From contig NZ_JANLCK010000006.1 of the NCBI RefSeq assembly GCF_024979315.1, positions 124,001 through 188,000 of the forward strand: a stretch of DNA of 64,000 bases, given 5' to 3'. Shown piece after piece: positions 23,616 to 31,613 of this stretch (its first letter is position 1; each line of letters begins with the position of its first letter). Position numbers and translations under genes: made by a program. This DNA comes from Herbiconiux oxytropis (lineage in GTDB: Bacteria; Actinomycetota; Actinomycetes; Actinomycetales; Microbacteriaceae). The notes below the pieces were generated by a model. It was not told the origin of the DNA. It did no database searches and was given only the letters and a program-made list of their open reading frames with translations.

Positions 23616-25729
23616 CGATGACCGACACGCACACCCTCACCCAGAACGACCACACCCACGGCAGTGCCACTCATGGCGCCGGTCGGGAGCTGCAGGACGA
23701 GATCGTCAGGGCGGTCTGCGACGCCCTGCTGCCCGCGCTCGAGCCCCCGGCCGACGCGCTCGGCGACCCCGTGCTCGAGGCCTACTACCGCGACGGCGCC
23801 GTCGCGCGAGGCATCGACGTGGCCGTGGCCGCCGCGGTGCCGACCCTCGACGCGACGCTCCGCCGCGCGATCGCGGGACTCGCCGAGCACCTCGAGGCGA
23901 CCGGATTCCTCGAAGCGGATGCCGACCCCGAGTCGGGGGAGCGGGTCGCGATGCTGCGCGCGGCCGGCGACGCGTCGCTCGCCCACCGCAACGCGGTCCG
24001 CCAGCTCAAGAGCATGGCGATGGGCACCTTCGTCAACGCGGTCGACGAGACCGGCACGAACCCCGTCTGGCCCGCCCTCGGCTACGGCCCGCTCACCTAC
24101 CGTCCGGCCACACCGGGCGAGACGCCCAAGAACCTCCGGGTCGAGACGCCGAAGGCGGGTGACGAGGTCGTGCTCACCGCCGACGTGGTCGTGGTGGGCT
24201 CGGGTGCCGGTGGCGGCGTGATCGCCGCTCGCGCCGCGGGGGCCGGCCTCTCGGTCGTCGTGCTCGACGCCGGTCCGCACGTGGTCGACGCCAAGCGCAC
24301 CCAGCACGGCGCCGAGGGCGGACCGCTCTTCCTCGGCCGCGGTGGCCTGTTCTCCGAGACCGGGCAGATGGGCATCCTCGCCGGCTCGGCCGTGGGAGGC
24401 GGCACCCTCATCAACTCGATGGTGAGCCTGCGGCCGCCGCAGAAGATCCGCGAGCTGTGGGCGAGTGAGGGCCTCGAGGGCCTCGACGGCCCGGAGTTCG
24501 ACGTGCACCTCGACCGGGTCTGGAGCCGCCTCGGCGTGAACACCGAGGCCTCGCATCACAACGCGAACACCCGCGCCATGATCACGGGCCTCGCCGAGCT
24601 CGGCTACGCCCACGAGCGGCTGCCGCGCAACTTCGTGGCCGACGGCGTGAGCGAGTTCTGCCCGTTCTGCGCCGAGGGCTGCACGCACCAGCAGGGCTAT
24701 CGCGCCTCGACCGTGGTGACCTACCTCGACGACGCCGTCGCTTCGGGGGCCCGCGTGTTCGCCGGGGCCTGGGTCGACCGGGTGCTCGCGGCCGACGGCC
24801 GGGCAGCCGGCGTGGTCGGCACCATCGAGACCGCCGACGGCCCCCGTCCGCTCCGCGTGGACGCCCCCACGGTGGTCGTGGCCGCCGGCGGCATCGAGTC
24901 GCCGGCGCTCCTGCTGCGCTCGGGCATCGGCGGACCGGCCGTGGGGCGGAACCTGCGCCTGCACCCGGCCTGGATCGTGACCGGCGTCTACGACGAGGCC
25001 ATCGAGGCCTGGCACGGCCAGATCCAGTCGGCCGTGAGCTTCGACCTCACCGAGGTGGTCGACGGCGAGGGGTTCCTGGTGGAGTCGCTCTCGCTCAACA
25101 TCGGCAGCTGGGCGGGGCTCAGTCCCCTCGCCGAAGGGCGCACCGCTCGCGACCGGATGCGCTCCTTCGACCGCTACGCCACCTGGCACGGCGTGGCGCA
25201 CGACCACGGCGCCGGCCGGATCGTGCTCGACGACGAGGGCCGTGCGGCCCTGATCTGGGATCTCGACGACGACATCGACTACCGCGTGGGCGTGCGCGCG
25301 CACCAGGAGCTCGCCCGCATGCACCGGGCCGCGGGCGCGAAGGAGATCTTCACCTTCCTCTGGCGCGACCTGCGCTGGCGCGACGGAGAGGACTTCGAGG
25401 CGTTCCTCGAGGCGCTCGCCGCGGAGCCGCCGCGCGACCACCTCGCGATGTCGGCCCATCAGATGGGCTCGTGCCGGCTCGGCTCGGACCCGGCCGTCTC
25501 GGTGGCCGACGGCCGCGGGCAGCTGCACGACGTGGCCGGGGTGTGGATCGGCGACGCCTCGGCGCTGCCGACCGCTCCGGGGGTGAACCCGATGATCACC
25601 GTCATGGCGGTCGCCGAGCGCACCGCGGAGGCGCTCGTCGCCGCAGCCGCTCCCGCCGTGACCGCTCCCGCCGTGACCGCTCCCGCCGCGACCGCCCCCG
25701 CCCGCACCTCGCCTCGAGAGGCAGACTGA
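23612..25729 (+). CDS. long GMC-family alcohol oxidase
   Basis: This flavoprotein of 705 aa resembles long-chain fatty alcohol oxidases: a helical N-terminal domain (residues about 20-175), the FAD motif VVVVGSGAGGGVIAARAAGAG, GSAVGGGTLINSM, a Cys cluster CPFCAEGC, and C-terminal HQMGSCRLGSDP with NPMITVMAVAER. It should oxidise an alcohol to an aldehyde with O2 or another acceptor. It overlaps the permease by 4 bp. The C-terminus is an Ala/Pro/Thr/Val repeat coded by three 15-bp units. The aldehyde dehydrogenase at 26979 is a likely partner. Confidence 0.88.
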   Translation: MTMTDTHTLTQNDHTHGSATHGAGRELQDEIVRAVCDALLPALEPPADALGDPVLEAYYRDGAVARGIDVAVAAAVPTLDATLRRAIAGLAEHLEATGFLEADADPESGERVAMLRAAGDASLAHRNAVRQLKSMAMGTFVNAVDETGTNPVWPALGYGPLTYRPATPGETPKNLRVETPKAGDEVVLTADVVVVGSGAGGGVIAARAAGAGLSVVVLDAGPHVVDAKRTQHGAEGGPLFLGRGGLFSETGQMGILAGSAVGGGTLINSMVSLRPPQKIRELWASEGLEGLDGPEFDVHLDRVWSRLGVNTEASHHNANTRAMITGLAELGYAHERLPRNFVADGVSEFCPFCAEGCTHQQGYRASTVVTYLDDAVASGARVFAGAWVDRVLAADGRAAGVVGTIETADGPRPLRVDAPTVVVAAGGIESPALLLRSGIGGPAVGRNLRLHPAWIVTGVYDEAIEAWHGQIQSAVSFDLTEVVDGEGFLVESLSLNIGSWAGLSPLAEGRTARDRMRSFDRYATWHGVAHDHGAGRIVLDDEGRAALIWDLDDDIDYRVGVRAHQELARMHRAAGAKEIFTFLWRDLRWRDGEDFEAFLEALAAEPPRDHLAMSAHQMGSCRLGSDPAVSVADGRGQLHDVAGVWIGDASALPTAPGVNPMITVMAVAERTAEALVAAAAPAVTAPAVTAPAATAPARTSPREAD
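25649..25693 (+). repeat. three 15-bp tandem units at the GMC oxidase 3' end
   Basis: Three direct copies of a 15-bp unit (GCTCCCGCCGTGACC, third copy with one change) code an APAVT-type tail. The unit length is a multiple of three, so copy changes would not shift frame. Confidence 0.8.
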
Positions 25730-25772
25730 CCCCGGCCGGCCCGCTCCCCGCCCCTCCCCACCAGCCCCTCCT

Positions 25773-25798
25773 CGGGCTCCCGTGCATCCGCACGCCCG
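25773..25798. promoter_or_regulatory. bulged hairpin between GMC oxidase and binding-protein genes
   Basis: CGGGC, a TCCC bulge, GTGC, loop ATCC, GCAC, GCCCG form a compact stem; outer 8-bp arms at 25768-25775 and 25807-25814 offer a competing fold. It lies in the only sizeable gap (141 bp) of the operon and may partly terminate upstream message or protect the abundant binding-protein message. Confidence 0.45.
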
Positions 25799-25870
25799 AA
25801 AACAGGCCGAGGAGCCCCCGCATCACCCCGAAAGCACCAATCAACACATCCTGAAGAGAGGTCGTTCGAC

Positions 25871-26884
25871 ATGAAGTCCAAGACACCCGTGGCCATCGCG
25901 GCGCTGATCCCCGCAGCCCTCCTGCTCGCCGCCTGCAGCGGCGGCACCACCGATGCGGAAGGCGGCGGCGACGACTCCGGCGCCTGGAGCCTCGGCTACT
26001 CCACGCCGGTCGGCGCGCAGCCCGGCCAGCAGCAGATCGCCGAGACCATCGGGGCGGCCACCACCGAGCTCGGCTGGAGCAACGAGATCCTCGACGCCAA
26101 CCTCTCGGTCGACAAGCAGGTCTCCGACGTGCAGACCATGCTGCAGCTCGGCGTGAACGCGATCGGACTGTGGGCGCTCGACTCGAACGCCCTGCGGAGC
26201 GCCTACGCCCAGGCCGCCAGCCAGGACGTCAAGCTCATCGGCCTCAACAGCGAGGCCGAGGAGTTCGACGGCACCGTCTCGTGGCAGACCCACGTGTGCC
26301 TCGACGGCGGGCCGAGCGACCAGACCGCCGAGTACATCGCCTCGGCGAAGCCAGACGCCGAGGTGATCGTGATCGGCGGGCCGCCCGTCGCCTCGATCAC
26401 CGCCACGGTCGAGTGCTTCACCGAAGCGGCTGAGGCTGCGGGCATCACGATCGTGAACCAGACCGACAACACCGCCGACGACAGCGCGACCGCGGCCTCG
26501 ATCGTCTCCGACCTGCTGCTGCAGTACCCGGACGTCGACGCGATCTGGTCGTACAACGACGCTTCGGCACTCGGCGCCTCCTCGGCCATCACGCAGGCCG
26601 GCGGCACCATCTACGACGGCTCGAACGACGGCGTCATCACGATCGGCATCAACGGCGACGCGGATGCCATCCAGGCCGTCGAGCAGGGCCGCCTCACGGG
26701 CACCTGGGACCCGAACCCGCCGGCCACCGGCTGGGCGATGGTGAAGGCCGCCGAGCTGCTGAAGGACGGCGAGGCCGCCGACCTGATCGTGGAGGCCACG
26801 TTCTGGACGGCCGAGAACCTGGCCGACTACGTCGCTCCCGAGGATCGGGTCTACACGCTCGACACGATCCCGCTGGTCGAGTAG
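25871..26884 (+). CDS. ABC importer substrate-binding lipoprotein (periplasmic-binding type I)
   Basis: This 337-aa lipoprotein has a signal peptide with lipobox LLAAC at residues about 18-22, so it is exported and anchored outside the membrane. The mature part has the type I sugar-binding fold (PF13407-like), with alternating motifs such as QPGQQQIAETI, DVQTMLQLGVNAIGLWAL and VITIGINGDADAIQAVEQG. It delivers substrate to the ATPase/permease pair upstream. A good GAAGAGAGG site precedes the ATG. A short GC hairpin follows the stop. Confidence 0.92.
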   Translation: MKSKTPVAIAALIPAALLLAACSGGTTDAEGGGDDSGAWSLGYSTPVGAQPGQQQIAETIGAATTELGWSNEILDANLSVDKQVSDVQTMLQLGVNAIGLWALDSNALRSAYAQAASQDVKLIGLNSEAEEFDGTVSWQTHVCLDGGPSDQTAEYIASAKPDAEVIVIGGPPVASITATVECFTEAAEAAGITIVNQTDNTADDSATAASIVSDLLLQYPDVDAIWSYNDASALGASSAITQAGGTIYDGSNDGVITIGINGDADAIQAVEQGRLTGTWDPNPPATGWAMVKAAELLKDGEAADLIVEATFWTAENLADYVAPEDRVYTLDTIPLVE

Positions 26885-26889
26885 CGATC

Positions 26890-26912
26890 GCCGCGCGACC
26901 CGGCAGCGCGGC
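26890..26912 (+). terminator. hairpin after the binding-protein gene
   Basis: GCCGCGC (26890-26896), 9-base loop, GCGCGGC (26906-26912), starting 5 bases after the stop codon. With no T tract it may be a partial terminator or a 3' stabilising stem. Confidence 0.5.
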
Positions 26913-26925
26913 ATCCCAGCACCAC

Positions 26926-26957
26926 CGATCCACAGATCCACCGATCCACCGATCCAC
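26926..26957 (+). repeat. 8-bp tandem repeat in the aldehyde dehydrogenase leader
   Basis: Four copies of CGATCCAC (one reading AGATCCAC) run head to tail between the hairpin and the AAGAAAGG ribosome-binding region of the gene at 26979. The length is not a multiple of three and the stretch is noncoding. Confidence 0.8.
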
Positions 26958-26978
26958 CTGAAGAAAGGCGACGACGGC

Positions 26979-28427
26979 ATGAGCGCACCCACCCGGCTCC
27001 TGATCGGCGGCCGATGGGCCGACGCGAGCGACGGAGGCACGAGGGAGACCCTCGACCCCGCCTCCGGACTCGTGATCGGCACGGCGGCCGAGGCCACTCG
27101 TGACGACGTCGACGAAGCGGTCCGTGCCGCGCGGGAGGCCTTCCGGTCTCCCGCGTGGCGCGGCCTCACCCCGGATGCCAGGGGCCGGCTGCTCTGGCGC
27201 GTCGCCGAGCTGATCGAGCGCGACGCCGACGAGCTCGCCGCCCTCGAGGTCGCCGACTCCGGCCAGCCCATCGGCATGGCCCGCGACGTCAACGTGCCGC
27301 TCGGCGCCCAGGTCTTCCGCTACTACGCGGGCTACGCCACGAAGCTGGAGGGGAAGACCTCGCAGGTCTCCATCCCCGGCCAGCTCACCTACACGCTGCG
27401 GGAGCCGATCGGCGTCACCGCGCTCATCACGCCCTGGAACGTGCCCTTCGCCATCGCGGCATGGAAGCTCGCGCCGGCCCTCGCCACCGGCAACGTCGCC
27501 ATCCTGAAGCCGGCCGAGCAGACCCCGCTCTCGACGGTGCGGCTCGCCGAGCTGTGCGAGGAGGCCGGCCTGCCTCCCGGTGTCGTGAGCCTTCTGACCG
27601 GCGGACCCGAGGTGGGCAAGGCCCTCGTGGCGCACCGCGGCGTGGGCAAGGTCTCGTTCACCGGATCGACCGAGGTGGGGCAGGAGATCGTGCGCTCCGC
27701 GGCCGGCAACCTCAAGCGGGTCTCGCTCGAGCTCGGCGGCAAGGCGCCGAGCATCGTCGCGGCCGACGCCGACATCGACGCCGCCGTGCAGGGCAACCTG
27801 CAGGGCGCGGCCTTCAACTCGGGACAGGCCTGCGGTGCCTACACGCGCTTCTACGTGCACGAGTCCCGGCTGGCGGAGTTCTCGGAGAAGATCGCCGCAG
27901 CCGCCGAGAGGCTCGTGATCGGCCCGGGCAGCGACCCCGACACCGTGCTCGGCCCGCTCATCTCGGAGGAGCAGCTCGAGAAGGTGCACACCGCGGTCCA
28001 GGCAGCGGTCGCCGGAGGGGCGACCCTCCTCACCGGCGGATCGCGCGCCGACGGCGCCCTCGCCTCCGGCTGCTTCTACCGCCCCACCGTGCTCACCGGA
28101 GTGACCGACGACATGGCGGTGGCGCGCGACGAACTCTTCGGGCCCGTCATCCCGATCTTCGGTTTCACCGACCTCGACGAGGCGATCGAGCGCGCCAACG
28201 ATTCCGACTACGGTCTCGCGAGCGTGGTGTGGACGAGCGATCTCCGCACCGCCCACCGGGTGGGGGCCGAGGTGCGGGCCGGCACCGTGTTCGTCAACCA
28301 GCTGCCCCTCATCGACCCCGCTGCCCCGTGGGGTGGCATCGGCCTGAGCGGCTGGGGCCGCGAGATGGGCTCCTACGCCATCGACGCCTTCACGGAGACG
28401 AAGAGCGTCTTCGTCAACCTCATCTGA
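26979..28427 (+). CDS. aldehyde dehydrogenase (NAD(P)+)
   Basis: This 482-aa aldehyde dehydrogenase has TPWNVPFAIAAWKLAPALATGN (cofactor region), FTGSTEVGQEI, the general-base Glu in LELGGKAPSIV, and the catalytic Cys in NSGQACGAYTRF. It converts an aldehyde, probably the product of the GMC oxidase in the same operon, to the acid for the CoA ligase at 30021. The ATG follows AAGAAAGG. It differs clearly from the aldehyde dehydrogenase at 16322, so the two may act on different intermediates. Confidence 0.92.
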   Translation: MSAPTRLLIGGRWADASDGGTRETLDPASGLVIGTAAEATRDDVDEAVRAAREAFRSPAWRGLTPDARGRLLWRVAELIERDADELAALEVADSGQPIGMARDVNVPLGAQVFRYYAGYATKLEGKTSQVSIPGQLTYTLREPIGVTALITPWNVPFAIAAWKLAPALATGNVAILKPAEQTPLSTVRLAELCEEAGLPPGVVSLLTGGPEVGKALVAHRGVGKVSFTGSTEVGQEIVRSAAGNLKRVSLELGGKAPSIVAADADIDAAVQGNLQGAAFNSGQACGAYTRFYVHESRLAEFSEKIAAAAERLVIGPGSDPDTVLGPLISEEQLEKVHTAVQAAVAGGATLLTGGSRADGALASGCFYRPTVLTGVTDDMAVARDELFGPVIPIFGFTDLDEAIERANDSDYGLASVVWTSDLRTAHRVGAEVRAGTVFVNQLPLIDPAAPWGGIGLSGWGREMGSYAIDAFTETKSVFVNLI

Positions 28428-28444
28428 GGGCGGACGGACCGCAC

Positions 28445-29608
28445 ATGCTCGATTCCGCATACATCGTCGGCGCCGCCGAGACTCCGTACACCCGGCATCC
28501 TGAACCCGGCGTCAGCACCTCTGGTCTGCTCGTGCAGGCCGCCCGCGAGGCCGTCGCCACGGCAGGGCTCCGCTGGTCAGACGTCGACGGCCTCGGGGTG
28601 TCGAGCTTCACGCTCGGCCCCGACCACGCCGTCGACCTCGCCTGGCGTGCGGGCCTGGGCCCCCTGAGCTGGCTCATGGAGGACACCAACGGTGGCGCGA
28701 GCGCCTTGAACATGCTGCAGCACGCCGAGCTCGCCATCCGCTCGGGACAGGCCTCGACGATCGTGCTCGTCTCGGGCGACCGGATGGACGCGGCCGCGTT
28801 CCGGATGCTCGTGGAGCACTACAACCGCGCGACCGAGGAGCACCTCGCGCCGCTGCCGATCACGGGCCCGAACGCGCTGTTCGCGCTCCTCACCCAGCGG
28901 CAGATGACGGCGCTCGGGCTCTCGCGGCGCGACTACGGGCACATCATCACCGCGCAGCGGGAGTGGGCGGGGCTCAACCCGGGCGCCGTGTACCGTGCGC
29001 CGCTCAGCCTGGAGGAGTACCTCGACGCACCGCTCGTGGCGCCGCCGCTCGGGAGGTACGACTGCGTGCCCCCGGTGAGCGGGGCGGATGCCATCGTGCT
29101 GACCGCCGGCCCGGCCACAGCCGGAATCGGCGGGTCCGGCCGTGCCGTGCGGGTGCTCGCGGTGGAGACGACCATCGGGATCGACGACCAGGATGCCGAC
29201 GGGCTCACCACCGGACTCGTGCAGGCAGCGCCGCGCGCCTGGGAGCGCTCCGGACTCGGGGCCTCGGACATGGACGTGTTGAGCGTCTACGACGACTATC
29301 CCGCCATGGCGCTCGCGCAGCTCATCGACCTCGGCGCGATCGCCGCCGAGGACGCCCAGCGCGACCTGGCCGAGCGGATCGGCACCCGGCGTCTGCCCGT
29401 GAACACGGCGGGCGGCCAGCTCTCGGCCGGGCAGGCGGGAGCCGCCGCCGGCATGCACGGCGTGGTCGAGACCTACCGCCAGCTCGCCGGCATCGCGGGG
29501 GAGCGGCAGGTCGCGGACGCGCGCTTCGGGGTCGTGACCGGGTACGGCATGGTGCTGTACCGATACGGGGCCTGCGCGAACGTGGCGGTCCTGGAGGGCG
29601 TGCGATGA
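28445..29608 (+). CDS. thiolase-fold protein without the thiolase cysteine (SCP-x/Ltp2-like)
   Basis: This 387-aa protein of the SCP-x/lipid-transfer thiolase group starts MLDSAYIVGAAETPYTR and ends with the NTAGGQLSAGQAGAAAG glycine-rich region. The nucleophile position of real thiolases (Cys in a CxSG-like motif) reads DTNGGASALNML, with no Cys, so Claisen thiolysis is unlikely. The gene overlaps a DUF35 gene by 4 bp. In steroid side-chain degradation, the cysteine-free Ltp2 works with a DUF35 domain as an aldolase; a similar role here is inference. Confidence 0.85.
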   Translation: MLDSAYIVGAAETPYTRHPEPGVSTSGLLVQAAREAVATAGLRWSDVDGLGVSSFTLGPDHAVDLAWRAGLGPLSWLMEDTNGGASALNMLQHAELAIRSGQASTIVLVSGDRMDAAAFRMLVEHYNRATEEHLAPLPITGPNALFALLTQRQMTALGLSRRDYGHIITAQREWAGLNPGAVYRAPLSLEEYLDAPLVAPPLGRYDCVPPVSGADAIVLTAGPATAGIGGSGRAVRVLAVETTIGIDDQDADGLTTGLVQAAPRAWERSGLGASDMDVLSVYDDYPAMALAQLIDLGAIAAEDAQRDLAERIGTRRLPVNTAGGQLSAGQAGAAAGMHGVVETYRQLAGIAGERQVADARFGVVTGYGMVLYRYGACANVAVLEGVR

Positions 29609-30024
29609 GCGGCCCCGCCTTCTTCCAGCGGTGCACCTCGTGCTCGGCCGTCTCGTTTCCGCCCCGGCTCGCCTGCCGGGCGTGCGGTGGGGCGGCGTTC
29701 GAGCAGATCGAGGCCGGGCCCGGTGTCGTGGAGGAGGTCACGGAGCTCCCCGGCGGCCTCCGCATCGCCTCGGTGCGGGCCCGCGGCGTGCTCGTGGTCT
29801 GCTCGACGCCCTCGGCGGTCGAGGCCGGCGCCTCCGTGGCTCTCGTCGACTCACCGCCCGGCCCGGGCGACTCCCCAGCAGCCGCCGCAGTCGCCTCCGC
29901 CCCAGACACCGCCCCCACCGCCAGCATGACCGCCCAGGCGGTCCACCTCCCGGGCTCCGCCCGCGCGGAGCCCGCCGCACTCTTCACCACCACCGCTCAC
30001 ATCGAGAACGAGGGAACCCCATGA
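29605..30024 (+). CDS. DUF35 OB-fold / zinc-ribbon protein
   Basis: This 139-aa protein has the rubredoxin-like zinc ribbon CTSC-x(12)-CRAC at residues about 10-28, followed by an OB-fold acyl-CoA-associated domain (PGVVEEVTELPGGLRIASVR). The middle and tail are Ala/Pro-rich and longer than the minimal domain. DUF35 proteins bind a thiolase-fold partner and shape its active site; the partner here is the coupled gene at 28445. It also overlaps the CoA-ligase start by 4 bp. Confidence 0.87.
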   Translation: MSGPAFFQRCTSCSAVSFPPRLACRACGGAAFEQIEAGPGVVEEVTELPGGLRIASVRARGVLVVCSTPSAVEAGASVALVDSPPGPGDSPAAAAVASAPDTAPTASMTAQAVHLPGSARAEPAALFTTTAHIENEGTP

Positions 30025-31613
30025 CCCGCATCCCCCAACTGGACCGCCCGCTCGCCGACTGCACCATCCCGGCCATGCTCCAGCGCCGGGCCGACGAGAT
30101 GCCCGACGACCTGCTGCTGAGGTCCGGCAGCGAATCGCGCACGGGTGCCGAGCAGCTGCGCGTGGTGCGCGGGTTCGGCGGGGTGCTCGCCGACGCGGGT
30201 GTGGGCGTGGGCGACCGGGTGGCGATGCTCTCGGGCAACCGGCTGGAGCTGCTCGACATGATCCTCGCCGCCGCCTGGGTCGGGGCCGTCGCCGTGCCCC
30301 TCAACCCCGCCCTCACGCCGCCGCAGCTCCGGCATGCGCTGCTCAACAGCGGTGCGCGCCTGCTGCTCGCCGACGACCAGGGGCTCGCCGGATTCGCCAG
30401 GCTCGACGACCCGGTCGCGGTCGAGCGGGTGCTGAGCTTCGAGGCGCCCGCCGTCGCTGGAGCGAGTGTGCTGTCGCTGCCCGTCGAGCCCATCCCGGCC
30501 GTCTCGCGCGAGGTGGAGGCCGCCGCCGTCGCACCCTCCGACATCGCCGCCATCCTCTACACCTCAGGCACCACCGGGCCCTCGAAGGGCGTGCTCTGCC
30601 CGCACGCGCAGTTCTACTGGTGGGGCCGCAACCAGACGCTGCACATGCGCTTCACCCGCGACGACGTGCTCTTCACCACGCTGCCGCTGTTCCACACCAA
30701 CGCCCTCAACGCCTTCATCCAGGCGGTGGTGTCTGGCGCGTCGTTCGTGGTGGCGCGCCGGTTCTCGGCAAGCCGCTTCTGGGGCGAGGCCGCCGAGTGC
30801 GGAGCCACGTTCACGTTCCTGCTCGGGGCGATGGTGGGCATCCTGCTCAACCGGCCCGAGAGCGAGTACGTGCCGCACACCGTGCGGGCGGCCCTCGCGC
30901 CCGCCACGCCCGCGCGCATGCTGCCGGAGTTCAAGGAGCGGTTCGGGGTGAACCTCGTCGACGCCTTCGGCTCGACCGAGACCAACCTCGCGATCGCGGT
31001 GCCGGTCGACGAGCTGCGCCCGGGCTACCTCGGCGTCTCGGTGCCGGGCTTCGACAACCGGGTGATCGATCCGGAGAACGGCGAGCCGCTGCCCGACGGC
31101 GTGCCGGGCGAGCTGCTCATCCGGAGCGACCAGCCCTACGCGCTCGCCCGCGGCTACTTCGGCATGCCGAACGAGACGGTGAAGGCGTGGGACGACCTCT
31201 GGTTCCACACGGGTGACCGCGTGGTGCGGGAGGAGGACGGCTGGTTCCGCTTCCTCGACCGCATCAAGGACATCATCCGGCGGAGGGGCGAGAACATCTC
31301 GTCGGTCGAGGTCGAGTCGACCGTGCTGCAGCATCCGGGCGTCGCGGCCGTCGCGGCATACGCGGTGCCGTCCGAGCTCGGCGAGGAGGAGGTGCAGGTC
31401 TCGGTCGAGGTCAAGGCGGGGGTGGAGCTCGATCCGCGGGAGCTGATCGAGTTCGTCGAGCCGCACCTGCCGCCGTTCGCGGTGCCGCGCTTCATCGTGT
31501 TCGAGCATGACCTGCCCCGCACCGCCAACGGCAAGGTCAGCAAGGCCGAGCTCCGCAAGCGCGGCGCCGCGGTCGACCGCTGGGACCGCGAGTCGGAGAC
31601 GGCCGACCGATGA
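30021..31613 (+). CDS. AMP-dependent acyl-CoA ligase
   Basis: This ANL-superfamily ligase of 530 aa has the ATP motif LYTSGTTGPSKGVLCPH, the A5-type DAFGSTETNLAI, the hinge FHTGDRVVREEDGWFRFLDR and the C-terminal catalytic Lys in PRTANGKVSKAELRKR. It forms an acyl-AMP and then acyl-CoA. The placement after the aldehyde dehydrogenase and thiolase-like genes suggests it activates the acid made in the operon. Start and stop overlap neighbours by 4 bp. Confidence 0.92.
   Translation: MTRIPQLDRPLADCTIPAMLQRRADEMPDDLLLRSGSESRTGAEQLRVVRGFGGVLADAGVGVGDRVAMLSGNRLELLDMILAAAWVGAVAVPLNPALTPPQLRHALLNSGARLLLADDQGLAGFARLDDPVAVERVLSFEAPAVAGASVLSLPVEPIPAVSREVEAAAVAPSDIAAILYTSGTTGPSKGVLCPHAQFYWWGRNQTLHMRFTRDDVLFTTLPLFHTNALNAFIQAVVSGASFVVARRFSASRFWGEAAECGATFTFLLGAMVGILLNRPESEYVPHTVRAALAPATPARMLPEFKERFGVNLVDAFGSTETNLAIAVPVDELRPGYLGVSVPGFDNRVIDPENGEPLPDGVPGELLIRSDQPYALARGYFGMPNETVKAWDDLWFHTGDRVVREEDGWFRFLDRIKDIIRRRGENISSVEVESTVLQHPGVAAVAAYAVPSELGEEEVQVSVEVKAGVELDPRELIEFVEPHLPPFAVPRFIVFEHDLPRTANGKVSKAELRKRGAAVDRWDRESETADR

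Noticed and set aside
23417-25528. 703-codon minus-strand frame opposite the GMC oxidase
   Set aside because: Rich in His, Arg, Gly and Glu without motifs; a shadow of the codon bias of the real gene.
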